Part shown: in pieces, positions 32,281 through 43,682 of the stretch
Numbering within the stretch: position 1 is the stretch's first letter
How the letters are laid out: each line of letters opens with the position of its first letter
Origin: Dermatemys mawii
Taxonomy: Eukaryota; Chordata; Testudines; Dermatemydidae
Assembly: GCA_007922305.1 (NCBI GenBank)
Contig: ML677386.1
Location: forward strand, 6,977,802 to 7,041,801
Direction: 5' to 3'
DNA: 64,000 bases
The notes under the pieces: model-generated
What the model saw: the letters and a program-made list of their open reading frames with translations, nothing else
Told to the model about the DNA's origin: nothing
Database searches by the model: none
Made by a program: the position numbers and the translations under genes

Positions 32281-33515
32281 ATACAGAAGTAGGGGCTTCG
32301 TTTGCTATGGGACAAGGGGGCAGTTCCTCCTCCCAAGACCTTGGTTCCCTTCACCAGCCTTTTCATGGGTCTATATGCTCCACTTCTGCCCCACGCCAGA
32401 CTTCACAGGATATAACATGGCATATAATGTTCTATATGCTCACACAGCTTGCTCTCTCCCCGCACCCAGAATTTTTCTGAAATAATGCCTCAGCATAGAT
32501 GTACACAGCATTTGTATCAATGTCAGATTTTGCACACTAGGATGTTCCTCACAAGAGCATTTATTTAACAGCCAATGTGGGATCATCACTCATTAAATTT
32601 TCACAAAAGATACTATGTTACTTGCAAGTCACTGGCATAATTGCAGTAAAAGCTTTCCACTGGACTTTGCACACAAATAGCTCTGCTTCATGTGTCACTG
32701 CTCCATAGACAGAGTGAGCTCTCTGTTTCAATCTACAGAATGATAACCAGCCGTATCCATGTATTACAGTAAGAGGATTCTCTCCTTCCCTCCTCAAAGA
32801 GCCTACATGGCAACTTTCACACTGATTAGCAGGAGTGATTGTGGGTGCCTCTCCTGTTCCTTCAATCAGCTAAAGTAATGACAATGGATAGCTTTTCTAG
32901 GGTCTGAGGCTACACCGCTGATTTGAATCAAACCCTTAAAAGATTTTGTGTATAGATCTCAAAGCACTTGATAAATAATGTGTGTTGTACAGAGGGAGAA
33001 AAGATCAAACTTAGTAGCAGAACACTGGTCTTCTGATTCTCTGTCCACTGCTTCATTCACTGCACCACATTTCCTGCTTCCAATTATACTTACAGCAGTA
33101 GGACAACATGGTAGCAAATATCGCTGAATTCTGTCTACACTACTGCTCCTCAGTTGCTACTACAGGTGGGAGGGGCCCTCGATAGGTGCTATCACAGGTG
33201 GTAAATTGCAGGTTCTCATTCTGCACCTGAAGAGGCAGGTATGTAGTGCTCTCCAAGATTCCAAAGCAAGACCAGGAGTTCAGTTACCATACCTGAGAGC
33301 TGAAGCTTTTAGGGGGTTGATCCAAAGCCTGTTGAAGTCAATGGGAATCTTTCCATTGACTTCAGTGAGCTTTGAATTTGATCCTTGGAAAATAAATAGT
33401 GAACTTCTATCTCTGAAGCTGTCAATCCAACACCTTTCATTAGCACTAAATTCATTTAAGCCTAATTTAATAAGGAAACATTGATCTAACCTTGTACCGA
33501 TTATTTAGTTTACAC
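32281..33515. other. Unique non-coding DNA with short repeat scraps
   Basis: A possible MIR end lies near 33010-33075 (gaacactggtcttctgattc...cactgcaccacatttcctgc). A 'gttgaagtcaatgggaatc' scrap lies at 33330-33375. The rest is unassigned. Confidence 0.4.
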
Positions 33516-33862
33516 AACACTGTATATATGGTGCCATGTTAGTTAGCATTTATGGGCACTCTATATAGGTGCTAGAATATACAAGGTGATTGTTACACAC
33601 ATAGCAGGTTTGTGTTTATAAATAGTTAATAAATGACTATGTGGTTTAGTACAGATGTACAGATAAATGGCTAATCAATTGTTATAGGTTAGCATAGAGT
33701 CCAATGGTTCAACAAGTTGCTTATAACCATAGGTTATAAACATAAATTACACATTCTACTGATGTGCTTATAACTCCTACTATTCATGTATGGAGCATAC
33801 ACATAACATGTCTTAACTATTTATAAAGCATTCATAAATGGAACCTTAATATACATAGTGTA
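33516..33862. mobile_element. AT-rich palindromic MITE, about 347 bp
   Basis: The left end (acactgtatatatggtgcca, then agcatttat) pairs with the right end, which in reverse complement is acactatgtatattaaggtt, then aatgctttat. The inner halves repeat 'gttataa' and 'ttataac' units in both directions. It is non-coding. The superfamily is not assigned because no clean target duplication is seen. Confidence 0.55.
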
Positions 33863-34281
33863 ACTCCTTAAAATCCATATCTGCTTTCCTCATTCATTTA
33901 ATCTAGTCAAGGCAGTCTTGATTCTGTCACTCTACCCATGATTTTGATGGGTTTTTTATAGTGATTAAAATACCATCTAGAATTTGACATTGTTAATTGA
34001 TTTAGCTCTGCAACCTGAGGCTCCTATTGGTCCATTCTTTTTCTCTTTTAAACTGTTGTTTGGTTGCAAGATTTGTTAACATCATGCACTGCCAAAAGAG
34101 TGGAGTCACATGACTGATTGATTTATTTTCCTAGACTTCTTGAGCAGGTCTTTAATAGCTGCCCATGATTCAGAATGCAGCTAGCAGAGTACTTGCCTTC
34201 TCCAGATGTTTCTAAAGTAAGCGAAAATGGCAATACAGGGCCTGATCTTAGGTAACTGAAGTCATTTTGAGTCTTTTCTTT

Positions 34282-34585
34282 GCCTAGGTCTACACTGGGG
34301 AGGGGGAGCGAGGGATCGACCTAAAATGCACAACCTCAGCTGCAGGAATAACGTAGCTGAAGTTGATGTATCTTAGGTTGACTTACCTTGGCATCTTCAT
34401 GCCAGCGAGTCGACCACTGCCATTCCCCAGTTGACTCCACTTCCACATCTCGCAGCGGTGGAGTTCTGGAGTCAATGGGGAGAGCACTTGGGGATTGATT
34501 TATCATGTCTAGACTACACAAGATAATTCAACCCCCAAGAGATTGATCGCTACCCACCAATCCGGCAGGTAGTGTAGACCTGCCC
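34282..34585. mobile_element. Harbinger-like MITE, 304 bp (same family as 12980)
   Basis: The left end is gcctaggtctacactg. The right end in reverse complement is gggcaggtctacacta. The interior has acgtagctgaagttgatgta, gcgagtcgaccactgcc and ggagtcaatggggagagc, matching the element at 12980-13278 along its length. TTT lies on both sides (34279-34281 and 34586-34588), which could be a TTA/TAA-type 3-bp duplication but could also be chance in a T-rich context. Confidence 0.75.
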
Positions 34586-34588
34586 TTT

Positions 34589-36157
34589 TTTGACTTCAAC
34601 TGGCTTTGGATCAAGTCCATGATCACCTAACTCCACTGGTTGGAGAACTCACCACCAATTGCAACGAATAGTTGTCCAGTGTTTGAGTCTCTGTAATGCA
34701 GAATTAAAAGTTTCTTATTCTGTTAAGCAATTTTTAAATTTCAGTTAGAAACTTGCTAGTTTTGATTTGTAACAACAGTAAAACAGTCTGGGCTGCTTTC
34801 AAGAAGAGTGCTATAGAAAATAAAGATTATATTGCATTGCTTCTATGACATATTTACCCTCATTACAAGTGTGAAATGCTCATTATCACAATTATTTTAG
34901 GTTTGAATGAAAGATGTGCCAAAATGCTTGGCAGACAGTAAGCTAAAGTGTATATGAGGATAGGTCACCTGTTAACTCAAAGGGGAGCAGATATTGGGAA
35001 CCTGAATGTTAATTAAGTGCAACATTTCCAGTTCTTAACCTTCAAATTTTTGTGACCCAGTAAGTTTCTTCAATATCTTTGTTATTTAAGGAAAGTAGGA
35101 CAACTTTGTCATGTTATGTCGCAGGCCTGAGTTTAAATAGGATCTCTCAGAATCTTCTGCTCCCTAAGACAATGAAGATCAAAGGAAAGATGTGGAAATG
35201 AAAATGTTAGTCTCCAGAAAGGAGAATGCCAGCACACAGTCTGCTTTGCCAGTATATTAGGGAGGGACCAGAAAATAAGAAAGATATAGCATATGTTGCT
35301 GCTAACAATGGGGCATGAGGTGGTGGGTGAAGATGAGGGCTAGATATGGAGAAAAACAATCTAAGAGGAAGAATGGACTTATGAAAAATTTTAGATATGC
35401 ATCAGACATTTCGCAAGCGGACAGGTATTAGCATTATAGATTGGACACTGAACAGAAGGTTTTAAAACTCAGCATTCCATAAACAGAAATGGATAAAACT
35501 TGAGGTTTTATTTCTCTCTAAAGCTTAGGAAAAAATTGAACAGCTCAGTGATATTGTATTTAAATTCAAATTATTGAAATTTTCTCTCATGTTTTTATAT
35601 TATTTTTACTATTACTATTTGCTTAAAGGCTTGGATGAAAACTGAGATTCAATTAACTGAAGAATATTTATCAGAACTATTTTATTAATTTTTCTGATCA
35701 GATTACTTGGCCACTTTACCTACGTTTCAGTTAATAGTGACTGATGTTTAAGTGAATTCATCTTCAATACTTTGCATTAAAACTAATCCATTTTCAATGC
35801 AGACCTTAACCTTTTTGTACCCACTGAGTCCTTTAATCTTTGTTGTCTCAAAAGTAATAACTATCTATTCTATCAAACTAGAGTCCTTGATATTGTTTAC
35901 CTAAAGCGAAGTGACATCTTATATGTAAGAGTATGAAATCTTTCCCCATCCCACACTCAATTTTAAATACTCAAATAAGGAGATTAAATAGTAAGTGCTA
36001 TAGGATAGATTTAACTTTATTTCTCTAACAGCAACTGAAACACAGGACTTTCCCAAGACCCTGGATTAATGACAGACTAGGTGGAGCTGGTGACATAAAG
36101 CACAGCCAAGTGCCATTAACCCTAGCCAGTCATTATTTAAGCCCATAGGAAATGCCC
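34589..36157. other. Unique AT-rich non-coding DNA
   Basis: No open frame of note, gene or repeat is recognised. Confidence 0.5.
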
Positions 36158-36168
36158 TGTGCAAAATT

Positions 36169-36262
36169 CTATGCATCCGATGAAGTGAGCTGTAGCCTAT
36201 GAAAGCTTATGCTGAAATAAGTTTGTTAGTCTCTAAAGTGCCACAAGTACTCCTGTTCTTTT
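36169..36262. mobile_element. Short 'gttagtctctaa' retro-insertion with 11-bp target duplication
   Basis: A 94-bp insertion carrying gatgaagtgagctgtagcct, gaaagcttatgctgaaataa and gttagtctctaaagtgccac. It is flanked by exact 11-bp direct repeats TGTGCAAAATT (36158-36168 and 36263-36273). The body matches the core of the insertions at 39570 and 56703. Exact duplications of variable length indicate target-primed retroposition. This copy lacks the 'cagactaacacggc' tail. Confidence 0.8.
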
Positions 36263-36439
36263 TGTGCAAAATTGGTTACTGCTTTTACAAAATGAAAAGA
36301 AATAACAGACATATGGAGCTGGTGCGTGGATGACATCACGTCAGCTGGTATGTGTAGGGCATTTTTAAAGAATTAATGCCCTGCATATTAGCCAATCAGA
36401 TTGCCTGCATCACCTCACAACATTCCACTCATCTTAAAA

Positions 36440-36620
36440 CCTCTCCTACAATTGAAGCTGACCGGTGGACACATAATTAAAATGAATTAATGATCTGAAG
36501 CAGAAACTGTGTTTAATGAAGCCCCTCTCAGTTTTCTGAGCTGATGCCAAGGCTGTTTGCCTACAAATATTTACCAACCCTTTGTGCATAAAGGACTTGG
36601 CCACCTGTTCTGTCCTTTCT
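36440..36620. promoter_or_regulatory. Repeat-free block with homeodomain-type sites
   Basis: Clustered AT cores (acataattaaaatgaattaa, then tgatctgaag) lie within unique sequence at 36470-36500. A role as a conserved regulatory element is inferred only. Confidence 0.2.
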
Positions 36621-36988
36621 TTAATTTTCCTTTCACCCTTCCCGCCCCCCTCCATTCCAAGTGTAAAGGTAGCAATATCAGGTTAGACCTGCAATTTCTG
36701 CCCTGCTCAAACTTCTTGGAAGAGTTGCATAGTTTTAGCAGAGATCAGGCTGATCTGCCAGTAAGTATTTGTTTCAACCTCTCTTTTTTTAAACTTCAGC
36801 AATTGTTCAGTTCCTGGATGTAAACTCATAACAAAACCCTGCTGCCATTTTTGTCATGAGAAGTAATTTCCCAGTTAAAGTTTCCCGCCAAAACCCTTTC
36901 CATTTGTTCAGTCAAAAATTGTAGATCCTGTAAGCCACCTATATTGTTTTCCGCTACAAATAGATACTCCAAAAACCCCAGGAATGAA

Positions 36989-37030
36989 CAATAATAATAA
37001 TAATTAATAATAATAACAATAATTAATAAA
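36989..37030. repeat. (AAT)n microsatellite
   Basis: Interrupted aataataataattaataata repeats. Confidence 0.95.
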
Positions 37031-37734
37031 GTAAGGGACTTCTTGTGCTCTCATTGAAGTCAATAGGAGTTTTTTTATTTACTTCAGTGGAGGCAGGGTA
37101 ATACCTTAAAAAGACCAGAGTTAGCATAAAAAAAAGAGGAAAATTAGGGAAAATAAAGAAAGATTGCAGAGCTATAAAGGAAAACAGACAAAGGTTAAAA
37201 AGCAAACAAACACATGTACACACAAATATAGCACTAGTTTATGGAATCCTTACGATCACTGGTAGTCCCAGTGCATCTACTCCTATGTGTAAGTGCTCAC
37301 CAATGTGAGTAAGGGATCCATAACCTGGCCCTTTGGAAAGAACGAAGAAAATGCCTCACATTTTATCTCTCCCCACTCCTTGGTTTATACCTTATCGAAT
37401 ACTGAGCCTAGTCCCATGAGGGGCTGAGCATCCCATGCTAGGTGCCTCTCCCATCCCCGCTCTACACGCCCATTCCCCAGGAATGAATCTTGGACCCTGT
37501 GGGATTCTGGGAAGGAAAGGATGGTGCTAAGTAAGTGAGTGACTCCTCTCCTCCACAAGGGTTGGTGCAGTTATGCACAGAGGGCCTCTCACTGAGCAAA
37601 TTTGGGAGAATTATTGTGCATTTAACATGTGATACTGTAATTTGTAGTAGATGGAGTTTAAGTTAAGGGAATATATAGTTGTAACATTTGATATGCCATG
37701 AAAGTTCCTATATAAGGACCTAGTTCCGCAATCT
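37031..37734. other. Unique non-coding DNA with one dispersed scrap
   Basis: A 'cattgaagtcaataggag' fragment lies at about 37052-37100. Otherwise nothing is recognised. Confidence 0.4.
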
Positions 37735-38250
37735 GTGGGATATATTTGTACTACAGAGACTATACCGGCATAGGTGCATTGCCGTACCTATGCCAGCATA
37801 ACCCCATAGTGAAGACACAGCTTACACTCATAGAAGAGACTTTTCCGTCACCATAGGAATGCCACCTCAATGAGCAATGGTTGCTATGTCAACAGAAGCA
37901 TTCTTCCATTGACTCAGCTGCAGGGCTGCCCAGAGGATTCAGTGGGCCTGGGGCAAAGCAATTTTGCACCGGCAGCAGTCCAGGTCTTCGGCAGCAGGTC
38001 CTTCACTCGCTCTGGCACTGCAGGACCCGCCGCCAAAGTGCCGCCAAAGACCCGGAGCGAGTGAAGGACCTGCCACTGAAATGCTACCGAAAACCTGGCG
38101 TGCTGCCTGGTACTATATTCTTGTGGGGGCCTCAGTGGGGCCTGGGGCAAATTGCCCCACTTGCCCCCCCTCCCCCAGGCAGCCCTGCTCAGCTGTGTCT
38201 ACATGAAGGGTTAGGAAGGGATAGCTACATCTGTCAGGGTGAGGGTTTTT
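37735..38250. mobile_element. Harbinger-like MITE interrupted by a hAT MITE
   Basis: The outer element is represented by 37735-37912 (cctatgccagcataacccca, aggaatgccacctcaatgag, gcattcttccattgactcag) and 38196-38250 (tgtctacatgaagggttagg, then gatagctac). Joined around the insert, this follows the 3' half of the element at 625-882 ('...gtcaacctagctgtgtctacactgggggttag'). Its own outer ends are eroded. Confidence 0.6.
37921..38187. mobile_element. hAT-type MITE, 267 bp, exact 8-bp target duplication
   Basis: The left end is cagggctgcc. The right end in reverse complement is the same 10 bp, cagggctgcc. It is flanked by exact 8-bp repeats CTCAGCTG (37913-37920 and 38188-38195), diagnostic of hAT insertion. 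It contains a strong internal inverted repeat: 37995-38015 pairs with 38052-38072, with 1 mismatch in 21. It is GC-rich compared with the surroundings. The frames within it (37881-38282, 37964-38206) are not genes. Confidence 0.9.
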
Positions 38251-39558
38251 CACTTTTCACTCCCAGGCTTTACACTGAGTAGCAGTTGGTACTTGATATG
38301 CAAGTAAGGATTGCTGGAGCAGGTCCGTAACTGAGATACATGAATTCTGCATTGCTGGTGATGGAGGAGAGTCTAAAACAGGCCCAATTGCTCTTTTCTA
38401 TTTCTGCCATCTATGATTCTACAGTCAGCTGTAAAACATTTAGTCGTACTTTTCTGAGAATGGCATGACACAAAGCAAGACAGCATGGTATTACAAGGTC
38501 AAAACATGCCTATCTAACCGTACCCAAACATTCACAACTGATTGTTCTTTTGTAGATAGACAGCTTCTTCTAACTCTGACATGTACAATGTTTTTTGGCC
38601 TCCCACCCAATGAAGCACAGGGTGAGAGGATGTACATCAGAAAGCTAGAACACGTTTGAAAACCTCAGTCACAGGCGGTAATGGAGCTGAATTAAATATC
38701 AACATGTACAGGAAAGAATCATGCACAACTGAACTAGGGGGAAGATGGGTGGGTAACACAAACAGTCACGTGTGAACATATTAGATGACTCTCTCATTTC
38801 ACAGTGACTTGAATGCAAAGTATTTATTCAGTCATTTCCATTTATTTTCCCAAGAGGGTGCTGGGACTGGCATGGTTGTCAGAGGAGTGTGAGAAGAAGC
38901 CAGCACAGGCAAGCAGTTTCCAAGGCAGAACTACAGCAATGCTTGATATTGTATTAATGGGAGTGCTGGCCATCTGGCCATTAGGGACAAGTTGTTGTCA
39001 GGGTGTCTCTCTTTTTCCATCTCATTTCAGGAGCTCTGGAGCCTAGGACAGAGACCCCCAGGGAGACTCTGGCTAAAGATCATTCCAGAATCCACTCAGA
39101 TGTTTTAGAGAAAAGGACACAACTGATAAGGAAGGAGAATGTGCTCACACCCACACAGAGAAAAACAACAGAGAGCATAACACTCAAACGGGGGTTAGAA
39201 ACAAAAAGAAAATGAGAGCAGCTGAACAAGGGAATGGCTTAAATAAATAAGGGGGAGGAAATGGGCAAAGAAAAAGAAAAACAAGAGACATAGCACATGA
39301 TTCAAAGAAGTAAAGAGGCTGAATTGAGAAGGAACAGGGGGGAAAAGGAGAGACAATAAAGGCTTCAGTGGGAATAAGCTATAAAAAATAAGGATGAGAG
39401 TCAAAGACGCGGCTGAATTCGTTGATAGAGGATTGTGGTAGACTGAGAACTTATTACTCATGTTGAATAGTACCTTATACCATGAGTCCACTGAAGTCAA
39501 TAGGTTTACCTATGAAGTAAGGTTCTACTCAATGTGAGTAAGGGTGCCACAATCTGAC
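38251..39558. other. Unique non-coding DNA
   Basis: No gene is recognised. The stretch 38340-38425 ends in ctgccatctatgattctaca, reminiscent of a CR1 terminus but too short to call. A purine-rich tract spans 39190-39370. A 'gtccactgaagtcaataggt' scrap lies near 39486. Confidence 0.4.
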
Positions 39559-39569
39559 CCTTGCTAAAT

Positions 39570-39730
39570 GAGCGACATAGAGTCCCGTAGCACCTTAAAG
39601 ACTAACAGAAGTATTGAAGCATAAACTTTTGTAGGCTAATACCCACTTTGTCGGGATCCACGGGTGCCACAGGACTCTTTGTCGTTTCTGCAGATCCAGA
39701 CTAACACGGCCACCTCTCTGATTCTTGACA
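39570..39730 (+). mobile_element. Foldback retro-insertion, 161 bp, 11-bp target duplication
   Basis: It is flanked by exact 11-bp direct repeats CCTTGCTAAAT (39559-39569 and 39731-39741). The 5' part (gacatagagtcccgtagcac...agactaacagaag...) is inverted relative to the 3' part (gtgccacaggactctttgtc), so the two can pair. The 3' end is cagatccagactaacacggc, then cacctctctgat. This is the same family as 56703 and 61521. I suspect a Penelope-like or LINE parent because of the retroposition-type duplications and inverted 5' segment. No coding sequence is present. Confidence 0.85.
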
Positions 39731-39741
39731 CCTTGCTAAAT

Positions 39742-42700
39742 AAAAACCATTCCTTTTTCATTATTCCTAAAGGATGTTTAGCATAATCCCTGGAATGTTT
39801 TAAAAAAATCTATAGAAAAATTCATAGAAGGTACAAAAATAGTCACGTTTTTGTACAATTATGAACTTTCCAGAAATACCAACAAATGTAAAAGTTCACT
39901 GCTCTATCTGAAAATTGCAAAGGAGACAGAGGGTTCCCAATTTTCTATAAAAGAAATATAAACTATCTACCTTTTATTCTGTTCTTAAATCTGGTATAAT
40001 GAGGAAGGAAATCTCATGGGAGAGAGAGAGAGATTTAACAAAATTGCAGCTCTTGTGATCTCATTCCCTATGCAAATTTTTCAAGAACTGGCACAACATA
40101 ATACATTGCGAAAACATTATTATTTTCCCATATTCTAACTACAATGCTTCCCTGCACAGCCCAACTTCCCGCTGGTACAAATTATTTCAGCCGCCTCAGG
40201 ATGCCAATATGCCTTGAGGCACAGCCTTGCCATGGGTTTAGGAATAATCGAAGTCAGGTCAGAAAACTGACTCCACGGCAGAGTGAGTATGTCGGTTGTC
40301 TGAGTGTACCTCTATGTACATTGGGCATTCAGAATTTGGAGCATTATCTAAATTATGACTGGTGGTAGGTGAACCTTACAAGGTGAGGAGTTTCATTTCA
40401 GTTTAGATAAAATTTCAATACTTACATATAGCTTATCTGGACTTGGCTGAACCATTTTGATCTGCAAACTGATCTGGAAGTCTAATGAGAATAGGATTTC
40501 TCTGTGTATATCTCAGACTTCCTGGTTTTACCTAATGTGTGTCTAATTATAGTTGAGTATTGTTTTAGAAAGAGATGGTTCTGAAACAAAACTCTGGATG
40601 TTAACCTCAAACTTAACAGCCTAGCTCATCTCTGTACAGGCCAAATTGGAAGCCCAAGCCTGAGTACCAGTGAAATCTGGGGAATTTCAGATTTGGATGA
40701 CAAATCTTGTCTGAACTCCATAGGTTGCACTGATCTCTATCTTCAAACCATGTGGATTCCAAATCATTTTTCATAAACTGATCTGTGCAACCACATATTT
40801 TATAATACCAAATGGCAGACTAATGGGAAATCTCAGCATCCATCTGTATACAGTGATACTTACTCAAACAGGCAATACATGTACAGAAGGCCAAACAACC
40901 AGAATACACAGAGGAACATTTTAGCAATAGTGCCAGAAAAAACAATTACTTTAGGGGATGAAGGTAGGGAGAATTCTGTTTATACCCCAAGTACCCAATT
41001 AAATTTAAGACAGCAGAAATGTCTAATGTCCATAATTAATTACCTCCAACTTCTAATTAAGAAATGTCATAGACTTACTCTGGATATACTCCATTGTAAC
41101 CAAGATCAGAAGCTAGGGTTGCATCCTGCATTTATCACACAAGTAGACCTTATTTGATCTAGCAGGCTCATTGAAGTCAATGGAGTTGCCAGCAACAAAT
41201 CAGAATGACTTCCCTGGGCAAGAGTCCGTAGGACTATGTTCCTAATGATGTTCTTGGTGTTTTTTTAGAAACAATTTTAGCTATTCCTAGAAGAGCAGCA
41301 GTGTCATAGCTTTCCGTAACAGTGGTATTGTCTTCATATAGCGCCTACTACATTATGCAAAAGAATGCTGATGCATTACAAAATCTGGGGAAGGCAGCAG
41401 GATGGGTCATCTCTCAGAGATATCCAAGAGTTACTGAAACTAGGGAGATGGTATTGCAAAAAGGTCTGACAAATTCCAAATTATGTGGAGGAGGAGAGCT
41501 GTGATGATGAGTAACCTTCTGGTGTACATGAAGTGTAGACATGTGCTGTATCACAATTTTTTTTCTTCCTTGCATTTAAATGAGATTGTGTTGCACTTTG
41601 CTTCCAAGAATCAGCGTGCACATTCTTTGAAAATACCCAGTCAAGTAGTAAAACTGAGTTTTCACTGAGAAAAAAAATACCAAAACATTACAATACCTAT
41701 ATTAATGTAGTTATGATCTTATTAATTTCAGTGGAAAGAGGTTTATTTGTATTTAAACAATCCCCTTCCTGTGTTGGAAACTGCAGCACAATAACATTGT
41801 GCTGGTGCTTGAGAACAAGAGAGTGAAACACTCATAGGCATTCAGATACTACAGAGCTGAATGTGTCACGAAATCATAGACAGATAAGAGAAAAGAGGGA
41901 CAGAGAGAAAAAGAAACTGACAAAGGCAAAATTAATCAGCTTGATTTCACTGTGCTGGAATAATAATTTTTTTAATTATGGAAAAGGAAATTAGAAATTT
42001 TCAAGCTTTAATAATCTAAAGTTGGACTGGTAACATTGGTAAAGATTTGTATTAAATCTATATGATTTCTGTTATGAAAGAGTTTCTATAAGACTAATTA
42101 GGCAAAGCAAGTGAGAAAGTACTGTAGGAAACGAACAATCCTTCATTCTCCGCTCAGGGAAGAATAAGATTACCTAAAATATCTTTTCAATTTCTGATTT
42201 CTAAGATTCATTCTCTCTTTCTTACAGCTTTCAAGCAAAGCTGGCCCCAAATTTGAATAGAAATGTATATTGAAATGTTTTTTTAAATCATTGTAGAAAG
42301 CTTGTGTTTACCAAAAAAACAGTTTTAAATAATAAACAGTTTTTGGTTAAAAAAAATTCAAAAATAATTTGGGTAAAAAATTAGAGAACATTTGGCAAAA
42401 TAATAGAAAAATAGAATAGTGGCAATTTTTTGCACAAAAAAATTGTATTTGAAAAAGAGTCCATTTTTAATTAACTTTTAGTGTGAACATTTTTGACCTG
42501 CCCTTAGGGTTTTGGTCTGGGGCAGAAAATGTCTGTCTTAGCTGAATCATCATGCAAGGATTTGACAGCTCATATATGATGACAGCTTAGTTCTCTGCTA
42601 TCTCAAATACCCATGCATCAGGAAACAATTTGCTAAGGAGGAGGGATATTAGCTATGAATTAGGTGTCAGCATGTTTGTTTGTATGTTCTCACTACATTG

Positions 42701-43601
42701 GATCACAGAGACCTAGGAAGCTGTTTTACATACTGATGTCTGAGACATTAGAGTTCTTGAGAAAAAACAAAATAAAAATACCCCATGCAGGAGGCCGCCA
42801 CTGGGCCTATGTCACCACTTGAGCTCTCAGAATAAAGTGTAAGTGGGAATCAAATGGTGCAAGGACCTTGTGTGCTGAGCCTTCTGCACAGGGAGGAATT
42901 TCACCCAATGAGAATAGAGATGGCAGAATAAAGTCCAAAAGAAATTATAACATTAAATAACACAGGGTCAAATTCAGGCCAGCACTGACTCAGATGGACA
43001 AGGGAAAAGAAGTCAAAGTGTTTCTTTCTCAATGCTGTGCAGAGGCCAATCAGGATCATGTAAGGGAATACAGTTTGTGTTCCCTCGTAGTGTTCCCATG
43101 TGTGCTAGCTCTTCAAAAACAGGATGGATTGGGCAGCATCATGACCCTAATCCCCCCACCTCCATATTGCACCCTAAGCCTGGAGCAAAGAGCACACTGG
43201 ACTGAACCCTCTCCTTGAGTAGCAGACTACAGCTCTGGAATGCACACCCCAGGAGGAATTCTCATTACCCAATCAGAATTCTTCCAGGGGGCTCTAGCCA
43301 CAGTTCAGTCCCCACTGCATTCTCTTCAGTGAGTCTGAGGGCACCACAGTTAGAATGTGGCTCGTGAAATGTAAGAACTCAATCACGCAGCTGTCTCCGA
43401 CATATAGTTACTTTCATCATACAGCAGCTCGTGTTCTCTTAAATTAAATGGGTAGATTCATTTCCTACAATACTTGAGGTTTAGTGTAAAGAAAAAAGGC
43501 ATTGAGGTGGGAACACAAGAAGTAGAACAGAGAGGAGAAAGCAGCGGGGTTAAATAAGGGCATGAGCCTGCTTCTATAGAAATGCAGCTGACTTCTGTAG
43601 G
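39742..43601. other. Unique non-coding DNA
   Basis: About 3.9 kb without a recognisable gene. There is a short (GA)n at 40019-40033, a 'cattgaagtcaatggagt' scrap at 41170, and AT-rich low-complexity DNA at about 42250-42490 (many poly-A and poly-T runs). Frames of 60-92 codons show no domain. Confidence 0.45.
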
Positions 43602-43682
43602 TTCCTTGACACAGAAGTTAAAACAAAAGAACTTCCTATTGGGTGGAAAGATTGATCCTAGACTTAGCTGGAAAACAAATAC
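43602..43682 (+). repeat. Copy A of an ~81-bp direct repeat
   Basis: ccttgacacagaagttaaaa continues through caaaagaacttcctattggg to ctggaaaacaaata. It matches copy B at 44876-44956 with about 7 mismatches and one 1-bp indel (about 90%). Both copies are in the same orientation, 1.27 kb apart. Confidence 0.8.

Noticed and set aside
37881..38282. 133-codon frame as a small protein
   Set aside because: It lies almost wholly within the hAT MITE 37921-38187 and its flanks, whose exact 8-bp target duplication shows it to be an insertion.
38340..38425. CR1 terminus at 'ctgccatctatgattctaca'
   Set aside because: Only about 20 bp resemble a CR1 end, and the preceding sequence does not follow the CR1 3' region.
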